DNA of 36,239 nucleotides from Acidimicrobiia bacterium (GTDB taxonomy: Bacteria > Actinomycetota > Acidimicrobiia > Acidimicrobiales > Aldehydirespiratoraceae): assembly GCA_024421085.1 (NCBI GenBank), contig JAHQYN010000023.1:1-36239 (forward strand). Reading direction: 5' to 3'. The position numbers and the translations under genes were made by a program. The notes below the pieces were generated by a model that was not told the origin of the DNA, ran no database searches, and saw nothing but the letters and a program-made list of their open reading frames with translations. Each line of letters opens with the position of its first letter. Positions within the stretch are counted from its first letter, which is position 1. This document shows positions 1 to 8,283 of this stretch, piece by piece.

Positions 1-356
1 GCCCACCGACCAGGCCTGGATCGAGTCTCTGTTCAGCCACGTCAAAGGCGAACACCCCCACCTCGAAACGCTCGACGATCCCGCCGACCTCACCGCAGAA
101 CTCGAACGCGTCCGCAACCACTACAACACGGTGCGGCTCCACGAAGGCATCGGCTATGTCACCCCCAACGACGAACACACCGGCAAAGGCGACCAAATCC
201 GCCACCAACGCCGACACGGACTCCAACAAGCCGACGCGCAACGACGCGCCCACCACCGAAACCAACCGCTAACATGACAAACCAACCACCACCAACCACC
301 CACCTATGCGCCGGGAAAAAACCCGCGATTTGTCGCGAAGAGTCAGACACACCTCA
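1..356 (+). mobile_element. Right-hand remnant of an IS3-type insertion sequence; apparent outer end near 356
   Basis: Transposase C-terminus (2..277) followed by hairpins CCGGGAAAAAACCCG and CGCGATTTGTCGCG. A toxin reading frame is interrupted at about 356/357. Confidence 0.7.
2..277 (+). CDS. IS3-family-like transposase (integrase core), 3' fragment, open at the window edge
   Basis: Frame 2 translation PTDQAWIESLFSHVKGEHPHLETLDDPADLTAELERVRNHYNTVRLHEGIGYVTPNDEH...PLT*, typical rve_3-type C-terminus (WIESLFSHVK, HYNTVRLHEGIGYVTP). Confidence 0.8.
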   Translation, partial: PTDQAWIESLFSHVKGEHPHLETLDDPADLTAELERVRNHYNTVRLHEGIGYVTPNDEHTGKGDQIRHQRRHGLQQADAQRRAHHRNQPLT

Positions 357-383
357 CCCGATTTCGTAGGGCTCGTTGGTCAT
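354..383 (-). pseudogene. RelE-like toxin remnant (MTNEPYEIG*) truncated by the IS
   Basis: ATG at 383 overlaps the antitoxin stop (ATGA). The MTNEPYEI start resembles actinobacterial RelE partners of Phd/YefM. The frame is lost at the IS boundary. Confidence 0.55.
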
Positions 384-649
384 GAACGCAGCAGCGCCCG
401 AACAGCACCGACACCGCGAACCACGTTGCCTTCAAGGTAAGAGCGGTGCGCCTCGGCTAGCTCCTCGACGGCTGAGGTGTCTTCGAGCACGGCCAAGGTC
501 TCTTCAAGCGACTCAAGATCTTCGGGGCTCATGAGTACTGCTGCAGGTGAGCCGTTTCGCGTTATGACGACCCGTTCGTGGTGGGCACTGACCCGTTCAA
601 TGAACTCTGAGAGACGGTCCCGCACCGTACGGAGTGATTCGCTCGACAT
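380..649 (-). CDS. Phd/YefM-family antitoxin
   Basis: MSSESLRTVRDRLSEFIERVSAHHERVVITRNGSPAAVLMSPEDLESLEETL, classic Phd/YefM fold signature. The upstream ORF extension to 679 is probably untranslated. Confidence 0.85.
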   Translation of the reverse strand: MSSESLRTVRDRLSEFIERVSAHHERVVITRNGSPAAVLMSPEDLESLEETLAVLEDTSAVEELAEAHRSYLEGNVVRGVGAVRALLRS

Positions 650-763
650 GGCCACAATTGTGCCGCACCGGAGCACCAAGTCAACCCCTCACCACCGAAA
701 TCGGTGTGTCGGTGGCCGACAAACCCTCCCGGGCCTTCTCGCGCTTCACGGGGTGGTGAACCG

Positions 764-2296
764 TCAGGGGCGGCAGATGCGCTGTCCGGTGAGGGGTGTT
801 GGTTGACCTCCGTTGAGGTGCCGCAGGGCTAGAGCCGGGTGAGCGAGCGTGTCGGCTAGCGACGACCAGGATGAGCTGGCGGACGCAGCCACGCAGGTGA
901 CCGAGTCGACGGCTCGCACCGCGGCCTCGCCGACGCTGAGTGCCGAGTTGACATGAGCCGTGATCGCCTCGACGAGGGCTATCCCTGTCGACTCGTCGGG
1001 GTTCTGGTCGGTCATCACGGTCATGGCGTAGGCCCCGCCGTCAGGGTCGCGCACGACTCCTGTGGTTCCCACACGCCAACCAGAGCCGCGCAACGGGTAG
1101 AAGCCGTTCTTGAGGGCCGCCTCGTAGCCGTCGGGCAGACCGGCTGTCACCCCCCAGCTCTGGGCTGCGCTCACGCCCGACATCGTGGCCCATGCGGCGG
1201 CCACCGACGCAGCGTCCAGCGGACCCCCACCCACAAGCAGCTTCTCGACGAGCACAGTCCGGTCCTCGGCAGTGCTGACCGTGGCGCCGTAGCGCCCGGT
1301 GTGGCTAGTGCCAGCTATTGCGAACCGCGCATCGAGCGCTTCCATCCCGGCGGCGCCTCCAACCGCGATGTACAACCGAGACGTGGGCGGGGTGTTGTGG
1401 CTGTAATGCATCATCAACTCGATGTCTGCAACTTCAGATGCGCTGAGCGGGCGGCCCCCTTCCTGGGCTGCCAGCAGAACTCCGGCCAGTACCTGCGCCT
1501 TGATCACGCTCGCTGTGGTGATCGCCAAGTCGGGATTGAGGTGGTACCAGCACCCGGTGCGAAGATCATGCACCGCGGCCGTGAAACGTGCACCACGGTG
1601 TGCCGCGGCGATTTCGGCGACGAAAGCTCCGTCGAACAGGCCGCTGCAGCGTTCACCTGAGGCTTCGCAGTCGTAGGGCTCACCCGTCGCGCTCGGCGGG
1701 GATCCGAGCCAGCGCCAAACAAACGTGAGGAGTTCCGCCCAAGTGACCGCGGCGTCGGGGTCGAAAAATGTGGCTGAGCGCCCGGTGGTGATCCGCTCGG
1801 CTGCCATCCACCCCACAGGGGCGCTCTGCCAGTCCCGTTTGACATCGACAAACCAACTCGGCCGACTGTCGGGTTGTCCCGATACCCGCCAGAGGAATGC
1901 GGCCACCTGCGCCCGGGTGGTAGGGTCGTCGGGGCTGAACGTCGTGGGCGAAGTTCCCCTCGTGATTCCGCTGTTGGCCGCCCACGCCACCGGGATGTGC
2001 AACTCGCCAGCGGTGATGTCGAGGAACCGATGGCGGGACCGGGCCGCCGGTTCGCCGAGGGACTTGTGCAAGACCGCTATGACCTCCCCGCGTGAGACCG
2101 AATCGCCCAGAGCCACACAACCTGTCACCACCCCGGCACCCTGCGCCCACACCACCGCATCGCGGTAGTACGGCACAGCGCCGGAGTCGCTCCGGCTTGC
2201 CGGCACAGGCGATGCGACAACGGCTGAACCGAGCAGACCGAACACGACGATTGCCGTGAGCAGCGCTTTGGCAGCCCGGAGCCTCATGCCCGCCAA
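764..2296 (-). CDS. Secreted serine hydrolase (class A beta-lactamase-like) with N-terminal SLH-like repeats
   Basis: Signal peptide; SLH-like repeats (YRDAVVWAQGAGVVTGC, ...SPDDPTTRAQVAAFLWR, ...FDPDAAVTWAELLTFVWR); SVIK (SxxK), YSHN (SxN-like) and KNG motifs. Confidence 0.8.
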   Translation of the reverse strand: MAGMRLRAAKALLTAIVVFGLLGSAVVASPVPASRSDSGAVPYYRDAVVWAQGAGVVTGCVALGDSVSRGEVIAVLHKSLGEPAARSRHRFLDITAGELHIPVAWAANSGITRGTSPTTFSPDDPTTRAQVAAFLWRVSGQPDSRPSWFVDVKRDWQSAPVGWMAAERITTGRSATFFDPDAAVTWAELLTFVWRWLGSPPSATGEPYDCEASGERCSGLFDGAFVAEIAAAHRGARFTAAVHDLRTGCWYHLNPDLAITTASVIKAQVLAGVLLAAQEGGRPLSASEVADIELMMHYSHNTPPTSRLYIAVGGAAGMEALDARFAIAGTSHTGRYGATVSTAEDRTVLVEKLLVGGGPLDAASVAAAWATMSGVSAAQSWGVTAGLPDGYEAALKNGFYPLRGSGWRVGTTGVVRDPDGGAYAMTVMTDQNPDESTGIALVEAITAHVNSALSVGEAAVRAVDSVTCVAASASSSWSSLADTLAHPALALRHLNGGQPTPLTGQRICRP

Positions 2297-2547
2297 GCCT
2301 AAGCCCTGCGTTCAGTCAGGACACCGAGCGCGGCCGTCATGACCGGCCAGCCACTTTCTCGGTTCAATATGACGCCCAGCGCTGATCCATCGGTCGTCGT
2401 TGCGGCGGCTCTTGATCCGCGACCAGACGACGCCGCGGCTGCGATGTGGTCTGTGGTCTCCAGCACCGTTGGCGGATGCCATTCGTTGCGTCTTTTTCAA
2501 TATATTTCATGTTGACCAATGTCATACACCTGTGCAAGGGTGTCAGA

Positions 2548-3063
2548 ATGTGCATGAGATGCGAGGGATTCAGCGAAGAGCAGGTCGGGCGGGTGCACGA
2601 CCTAGCGATCGATGTGCATGGGTTCGTGATAACCCAGGTGCGAGAACACGGCCAGAACGGCTGGACCTACACGATGGGGCTCCGTGAGGGCTTGGACCAC
2701 CCAGACCTGCTGGTCGTGCACATGCTGCCCGACGTCCAAGCAGAGTTGGTGTCGAAGTTGGGAAACATGGTGGTGGACGACGGACAGATCGACCCTGAGG
2801 TGTTGGCGGTGTCTGACATCGAACTCGTGCCGGTGGACCCCAGGCACCTCCGCGATGGGCTGGTTGCTGAGTGGGTCAACCGCTATGGCAGGTTCCCCGA
2901 GGAGGGCGACTTCCTGCAGGTCATGGCGGGTTCGAGCATGCTGTGCGAATGCTGTCAGCACCGGATGCAGCGTCTCGATGAACCGGCACCGCTGCAGCCG
3001 CACCGCAAGAACCGACAACAACGCCGGGCCGAGTTGCGCAAACCGCGTTCAATGGCGGGGTAA
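2548..3063 (+). CDS. DUF4262-like protein
   Basis: HGFVITQVREHGQNGWTYTMGLREGLDHPDLLVVHMLPDVQ resembles DUF4262. Start chosen at MCMRCEG rather than 2446. Confidence 0.6.
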   Translation: MCMRCEGFSEEQVGRVHDLAIDVHGFVITQVREHGQNGWTYTMGLREGLDHPDLLVVHMLPDVQAELVSKLGNMVVDDGQIDPEVLAVSDIELVPVDPRHLRDGLVAEWVNRYGRFPEEGDFLQVMAGSSMLCECCQHRMQRLDEPAPLQPHRKNRQQRRAELRKPRSMAG

Positions 3064-3076
3064 CGGCAGCAGGGTC

Positions 3077-3166
3077 GGCTCCTGGCGACCGCGCAGGGGC
3101 CGTGGACGCTTGCGCATCGTGCTTCGATGACGGTTCAGGCTCCTGGCGACCGCGCAGGGGCCGTGG
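3077..3166. repeat. Two identical 29-bp direct repeats separated by 32 bp
   Basis: GGCTCCTGGCGACCGCGCAGGGGCCGTGG at 3077..3105 and 3138..3166. Confidence 0.9.
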
Positions 3167-3179
3167 TGGTTGTTGCGGC

Positions 3180-3449
3180 CTAGAGGTAGGAGTCGAGGGC
3201 GTCTCGGATGACTTGGCTCTCGCTGGTGTCGTCGGTAGCTGCCCGCTGCTTGATCCGGTTCTTGTAGCTGTGGGGAGCGCGGAATGTGTACACCTCGGCC
3301 CGTGTCTCTCCGATTCTCGGTGAGCGGCGGCGCGTCCGCTTGACCTTGGCCAGCTCGTCGGGCGTGAACTCTCGCCCCTCAAAGTCCGTGGCGATGGCCT
3401 CGATCTCATCGCCGGTCAAGGTCCTGTCGGTCTTAGTCTCGTCGTTCAT
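3180..3449 (-). CDS. Putative ribbon-helix-helix antitoxin
   Basis: MNDETKTDRTLTGDEIEAIATDFEGREF...YKNRIKQRAATDDTSESQVIRDALDSYL; RHH-like C-terminus; starts 2 bp after the upstream gene's stop. Confidence 0.65.
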   Translation of the reverse strand: MNDETKTDRTLTGDEIEAIATDFEGREFTPDELAKVKRTRRRSPRIGETRAEVYTFRAPHSYKNRIKQRAATDDTSESQVIRDALDSYL

Positions 3450-3451
3450 CG

Positions 3452-3700
3452 TCAATCCCTGGTGAGGTAGGTGCGGAAGACTGGGCGCAGCGGCATCGCG
3501 TGGATGACCAGGTCCTGTTCCGCTGTCTGGAGGTACAGCAGTTCGAGCAGGTTGCCCGCACGGTCGGGGCCGATGCACAGGCTCTTGGTCGGATCATGGT
3601 CGCTGTCGATGTCATAGAAGCCCAAGGCGTGTTGCCACGCATGCGAGATGTCGTCGTCGGTCAACCCGTGCCGGTAGGCCGACTCGAATATCTGCACCAC
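3452..3700 (-). CDS. Putative small toxin paired with the RHH protein
   Basis: MVQIFESAYRHGLTDDDISHAWQHALGFYDIDSDHDPTKSLCIGPDRAGNLLELLYLQTAEQDLVIHAMPLRPVFRTYL. GTG start at 3700. The pattern is common upstream of RHH/CopG antitoxins in actinobacteria. Confidence 0.6.
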   Translation of the reverse strand: MVQIFESAYRHGLTDDDISHAWQHALGFYDIDSDHDPTKSLCIGPDRAGNLLELLYLQTAEQDLVIHAMPLRPVFRTYLTRD

Positions 3701-3720
3701 TTAAGCGTAACACGTTTAAG
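3700..3720. promoter_or_regulatory. 21-bp imperfect palindrome at the toxin start, candidate autoregulatory operator
   Basis: CTTAAGCGTAACACGTTTAAG; nine-base arms with one mismatch each side, abutting the GTG start of the 3700..3452 gene. Confidence 0.65.
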
Positions 3721-4026
3721 GGTGGCTGAACCACAGCAGGTCGAAGCTGGGGTCCACCAGAATGCCGCCAGGACGACGCTACCGGCCCGTTGCTACGTTG
3801 TGGGGGCTGCCTGCTGGGCCACTCCAGGGCCCCGTGGCGGCGTTCGTGGCTCGACGGGCCGCTCTGAGCGGCGTCGCGTTGATCTCGGCCGGTACGAAGG
3901 AAGTGAAGGGGTGCTCGATTCGGCGGCGCTGGTACCGTGCGGCTCCGGCAGAAGTGTTTTCGCAGCCCACCGACTCCGACCTAAAACGCGAAGCCCTCCT
4001 AAACGCCGACCCGTTACGGTTGGGAT

Positions 4027-4362
4027 ATGAGTCTTGCCGTTGAACCAACCGACCTAGCCGGTGTTGCGCAACTGCATGGACCGGCTGCCTACGTGCTGAC
4101 CACGGGTGCCGACAGCCGGCCCCGGGTCATACATGTACCGGTCGACATCGCCGATGACGGCACCATCTCCGCCGTTGTGGGTCGCAGCGCCGCCGCCAAT
4201 GCGACCGACCGCCCCAACGTGTGCGTGTTGTGGCCTCCCGCTCCCGACGGATTCAGCCTGATCGCCGACGGCACAGCAATCGTTGAAGGCCAACCCGGCC
4301 CCGACACACAGATAACCGTGACCGTCACCACCGCAGTCAGACATCGCCCCGCCCGCACCTAG
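4027..4362 (+). CDS. PPOX/FMN-binding split-barrel-like protein
   Basis: YVLTTGADSRPRVIHVPVDIADDGTISAVVGRSAAANATDRPNVCVLWPP resembles pyridoxamine 5'-phosphate oxidase-like folds. Confidence 0.5.
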   Translation: MSLAVEPTDLAGVAQLHGPAAYVLTTGADSRPRVIHVPVDIADDGTISAVVGRSAAANATDRPNVCVLWPPAPDGFSLIADGTAIVEGQPGPDTQITVTVTTAVRHRPART

Positions 4363-4574
4363 ACCTCAAGGACACCCGCCAGGGGACCGCGCGTAGTGCA
4401 TCATCGGGCGGGTTGAGAGCGGGGTGAGCGCTGAGTCAACACCTCGTCACCGAAATTCGGCACCGCCTTGGCCGGTAGGCCTTCCCGTACCTCCGCCTCG
4501 TTTGGCAGTGACCAAGTTTTTCGTGCTTATAGCTTGCAGAAAGACATTTCACTGGTAGGGTGAAGGGCTGAAGT

Positions 4575-4874
4575 ATGAGATTCGACTTTGAGGATGACGA
4601 TTTACGACGACTGTACGAAGACAGAGAGTTTGTGCTTCCCCGAATCGGGCCCGACGTTACCAAGGCATTTCGGAAGAAGATGGGGTTGATTGCCAATTCT
4701 GCGTCTGAGTCAGACCTTCGGAGTTTCAGGGCTTTACGTCTTGAGAAACTCAAAGGGGGCCGCACCGGTCAGCACTCGATCAGACTCAACGATCAGTGGA
4801 GGCTCATCTTTCGGATCGAGACCGATGCTGAAGGTCGTTTGCTCATCATTGTCGAGATAGTCGATTACCACTAG
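4575..4874 (+). CDS. HigB/RelE-family toxin
   Basis: LRRLYEDREFVLPRIGPDVTKAFRKKM...LRSFRALRLEKLKGGRTGQHSIRLNDQWRLIFRIE, HigB-like. Confidence 0.85.
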   Translation: MRFDFEDDDLRRLYEDREFVLPRIGPDVTKAFRKKMGLIANSASESDLRSFRALRLEKLKGGRTGQHSIRLNDQWRLIFRIETDAEGRLLIIVEIVDYH

Positions 4875-4891
4875 CAAGGAGATTCAGCGCC

Positions 4892-5983
4892 ATGACCACG
4901 ACCTACACCCCAGCTGAGGTGTTCCCGCCGGGCGAGTACCTCCGCGATGAACTCGACGAGCGCGGCTGGACTGTCACCGAGTTCGCGGGAATCATCGACC
5001 GCCCGCTTCAGGCAGTGTCGGAGATTCTGAATGGAAAGAAGGCGATCACTGCCGAGACCGCCTGCTCTTTTTCTGAAGCTCTCGGCACCACTCCGGAGCT
5101 GTGGCTCAACCTTCAGAGCGCCTATCGTCTTCACCGATTGCGCGAAAAGACCACTCGGGATCATCCGAGCCCGACGGCTCGGCGAGCGCGACTCCGCGAA
5201 GTAGTTCCGCTTGCGGAGGTGAGGTCTCGGGGTTGGATACCGCGAACCGACGATCTCGATCTCATCGAAGCATCAGTGCGCGAACTGCTCGAGATTGAGA
5301 CTCTCGGCGATCCTCCGAAGTTTGTTTTGGCGGCGAGGCGTTCGAATTCCACCGACCCGATCAGCATTGAGCAGTCGGCGTGGCTCGGCCATGTGCGGCG
5401 AGTTGCTGAGACTCAGACCGTCGCCGAGTATGACGTGAACGCGCTAGGGGCGCTCGCGCAGCGCCTTCCCAGGCTGCTCGTAGACGGCCCGGGAGAACTC
5501 CCGGGACTGCCGACTCGGTTCAGTGATTGCGGTGTCTGTCTAGTGTTCGCCCAAGGTCTTCGAGGAGGCAAACTGGATGGCGCTGTGACTCTTCTGCCCG
5601 ACGGCTGCCCGGTCATTGGGCTGACCACGCGGGGAGACCGTTTCGACAGCCTCCTATTCACTCTGCTCCATGAGTGTGCCCATTTGACACTCGGTCATAT
5701 TGATTCACGCACTCCCACAATTCTTGACGACGATCTGAGAGAGCCTCGGGACGACCCGGACGAGGTGGCAGCCGACGAACAAGCCTCAACGTGGCTCTTC
5801 CCGAGCGGGTTCCAGATCAAATCGGCATCGGTACCAGCGATGCTTGAAGCTTCGTTGGAATTTGGGGTGCATCCAAGTGTGGTCGTTGGTCGCGTTCAGT
5901 ACGAGACCCAGAATTGGAGTCGCTACCGCAACCATATTCCAAAGGTCCGTTCCGAACTTCGAGACGCAGGACTGCTCTCATGA
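4892..5983 (+). CDS. HigA-like XRE antitoxin fused to an ImmA/IrrE-type metallopeptidase domain
   Basis: FPPGEYLRDELDERGWTVTEFAGIIDRPLQAVSEILNGKKAITAETA (HTH) plus LLFTLLHECAHLTLGH (HExxH). Confidence 0.88.
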   Translation: MTTTYTPAEVFPPGEYLRDELDERGWTVTEFAGIIDRPLQAVSEILNGKKAITAETACSFSEALGTTPELWLNLQSAYRLHRLREKTTRDHPSPTARRARLREVVPLAEVRSRGWIPRTDDLDLIEASVRELLEIETLGDPPKFVLAARRSNSTDPISIEQSAWLGHVRRVAETQTVAEYDVNALGALAQRLPRLLVDGPGELPGLPTRFSDCGVCLVFAQGLRGGKLDGAVTLLPDGCPVIGLTTRGDRFDSLLFTLLHECAHLTLGHIDSRTPTILDDDLREPRDDPDEVAADEQASTWLFPSGFQIKSASVPAMLEASLEFGVHPSVVVGRVQYETQNWSRYRNHIPKVRSELRDAGLLS

Positions 5984-6468
5984 GCGCATTCACCGAGTGG
6001 GGTCTCCATGACCGGTCGGCTACTTTCTCTTTCTATCTGACGGCCCATCACTGCACTAGTCGACCACAGGACGCTCGGGCCGCTGCGAGCCTGGCCGACA
6101 AGCTCACGATCGCTGGTCCCAAAGGGCCAACCGCCGCCCATCGGTTGCGCGCCTCTGGATTCGACTCTCCGGTCATGTTCGACGGGACCGGTTACGAGCG
6201 CCAAGAATTGCCCCCACCTGATGTTTGGGTAGACCGGCAGCGACGTGTTGAAGCGGCTTGGCCTCTCCTCCCGGGTGTTTTCTTGCCTTGGGACAAAGAC
6301 TGTAGTGAAGCGTTCGTGGGTGCGGTTCAGGAACAGAGCCGCATCGCGGTGGACTTGGACGCCATGATGCTATTGGCGATTGACGCGAGGTGGATCGGAA
6401 AGCAGACTGACGTCGTTGTGGATACTCTGCGCTCGGCAGACCAAGCTTTAGTGGCTCTTCGCGTTTGA
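5980..6468 (+). CDS. Hypothetical protein, third gene of the HigBA-like operon
   Basis: ATG overlaps the upstream stop (ATGA); MSAFTEWGLHDRSATFSFYLTAHHCTSRPQDARAAASLADKL...; terminator hairpin directly downstream. Confidence 0.75.
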   Translation: MSAFTEWGLHDRSATFSFYLTAHHCTSRPQDARAAASLADKLTIAGPKGPTAAHRLRASGFDSPVMFDGTGYERQELPPPDVWVDRQRRVEAAWPLLPGVFLPWDKDCSEAFVGAVQEQSRIAVDLDAMMLLAIDARWIGKQTDVVVDTLRSADQALVALRV

Positions 6469-6478
6469 GGTCGGGGTG

Positions 6479-6511
6479 AGTGGGGTGAGGGTCCGCGACC
6501 CTCACCCCACT
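6479..6511. terminator. Perfect 15-bp stem, 3-nt loop hairpin between convergent units
   Basis: AGTGGGGTGAGGGTC-CGC-GACCCTCACCCCACT. Confidence 0.8.
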
Positions 6512-6656
6512 GGCCTTCGTGGCGGAGGTGGACGGGAAGAACCCAAACAAGAAACCGACAACGGGTCAATGCGCCGCGCGGCGAATTTCGCGTGACCGTG
6601 ACCTCCAACAGCGAGCCGGTCAGGGGGCGGGGGTCCTTGAGTCCCACTGCCAGGCT

Positions 6657-8282
6657 TCAGTGGGCGTCGAGTCGGCGGAGTACGACTGCCCAGGTGAGGA
6701 CCGAGCTGACCGCTACCAGGGCGAGCGAGGCGACCGCCCCCTGAGCGAGGGCCCCCCGTTCGCCGGCAGCCCACACCTCAGTCGCGAGCGTGTCGAAACC
6801 GATGGGTGCGAGCAGCAGCGTGGCCGGCAGTTCCTTCATGGTCGAGAGCATCACCAGGCCGGCTCCGGCAAAAAGGCCCGGCGCCATCAACGGCAGCTCA
6901 ACGGTGAAGAGGCGACGCGACCGGTTCGCTCCCAGAGTCGCTGCGGCGTCGCTCATGCTCTCCGCAACCGTCTCCACCGCGACATGGGCGGCCCGACTCG
7001 CCTGGGCGCCGAAGTGCAGGACATAGGCGACGATCAGCAACGGAAGCGTCTGGTACCAGCGTCCGATGAGCGGGGCGTCAATCGCCCAGAACACCAGCGA
7101 CAGGGCGATCACCACCCCTGGAAGCGCGAAGCCCGCCACCACCATGGAATTGGCTGCACCCGCGATCCGGCTCCGATAACGCCCCGTCAGCCAGGCAATC
7201 GGCAGCACCACCGCAATGGCTGCCACCGCGGTGATCAGACCCACCTCGGCAGTGTGCAGCGCCGGGCCCCAAAGACCTCCGACATCGACTCCCAGACCGA
7301 CCGAGTCGATGTCGGTGGTGAGGCCGCGCCAAGCCCAGAACCCGAGCACCGCGACGGGACCGATCAGCGCATTGCTCAGAAATGCGCCAACCACAACCAG
7401 CACCGGGATGCCCCAACCCTTGAGGGGAACGATCAGCGGTTCATGGCTGCGCTTTACCTCCACCTGGGCACGTCGCCGCTCGAGCGCGCGTTCGCCCGTC
7501 ACGACGCACAACGCCGTTGCCCCCAGGATCAGGGCGAGCCCCATCGACCGGGCCTGGTCGAACAGTTGGTCGGCATAGATCTGTTCGGCAAGGGTGCTGT
7601 AGCCGAGCAGCGAGACAGCGCCGAAATCGCTGATCGTGTAGAGGAAGACGAGCATCGTCCCGGCCAACACCGCACTCCAGACCTGCGGCAGCACGACGGT
7701 CACAAAGACGGTCGGCGGCTTGCGGCCGAGCAGACGGGCCGACTCTTCGAGCGACGGTGGAAGCGAAGCCAGCCGGGCCGCCACCGGGAGGTACACGTAG
7801 GGATAGGTGAACAGGGTCAGCACCAGCCAGGCACCGCGGAACCCCTTCATGTCGGGCAGGTCGCTGATGCCCAGCGGCGAGACGAGATCCTCGACCAGAC
7901 CACCGGTCGCGAACCCGGCGATCAGCGCAGTCGCCCCGACGAAGCTCGGGAACACCAGCGGAATCGGGGCGAGGATGCGCCAGACGCCGCGGCCCCGGAT
8001 GTCGGTGCGGATCGTCAACCAGGCCAGGCCCGTGCCGATCACCGCCGCCGCTACCGATACCGCGAACCCGAGCAGCAGGGAGCGGCGCAGCGGATCCCAG
8101 GTCGACTGCGACAACAACAGCGAACCGAGGTCGGTTCCCAGGTCGAGGTTGCGGCTCACGACGTAGGCGAACGGCCCCATGAAGACCACGCCGATCAACA
8201 CCGAGAGGGCCAGCATCGCTGCGGGCGGTCGACGCTTCGATGCTGTCAACCGCCCCGGGTCGGCGATGCCGGAGCCGCGCAT
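6657..8282 (-). CDS. Iron(III) ABC transporter permease (FbpB-like, two fused permease domains)
   Basis: 541 aa, many TM segments; EESARLLGRKPPTVFVTVVLPQVW and SDAAATLGANRSRRLFTVELPLMAPG (EAA loops). Confidence 0.85.
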   Translation of the reverse strand: MRGSGIADPGRLTASKRRPPAAMLALSVLIGVVFMGPFAYVVSRNLDLGTDLGSLLLSQSTWDPLRRSLLLGFAVSVAAAVIGTGLAWLTIRTDIRGRGVWRILAPIPLVFPSFVGATALIAGFATGGLVEDLVSPLGISDLPDMKGFRGAWLVLTLFTYPYVYLPVAARLASLPPSLEESARLLGRKPPTVFVTVVLPQVWSAVLAGTMLVFLYTISDFGAVSLLGYSTLAEQIYADQLFDQARSMGLALILGATALCVVTGERALERRRAQVEVKRSHEPLIVPLKGWGIPVLVVVGAFLSNALIGPVAVLGFWAWRGLTTDIDSVGLGVDVGGLWGPALHTAEVGLITAVAAIAVVLPIAWLTGRYRSRIAGAANSMVVAGFALPGVVIALSLVFWAIDAPLIGRWYQTLPLLIVAYVLHFGAQASRAAHVAVETVAESMSDAAATLGANRSRRLFTVELPLMAPGLFAGAGLVMLSTMKELPATLLLAPIGFDTLATEVWAAGERGALAQGAVASLALVAVSSVLTWAVVLRRLDAH

Positions 8283-8283
8283 G

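Noticed and set aside
3077-3166. Calling a CRISPR array
   Set aside because: Only two repeats, no cas genes in the window and an imperfect repeat stem; kept as a low-confidence finding only.
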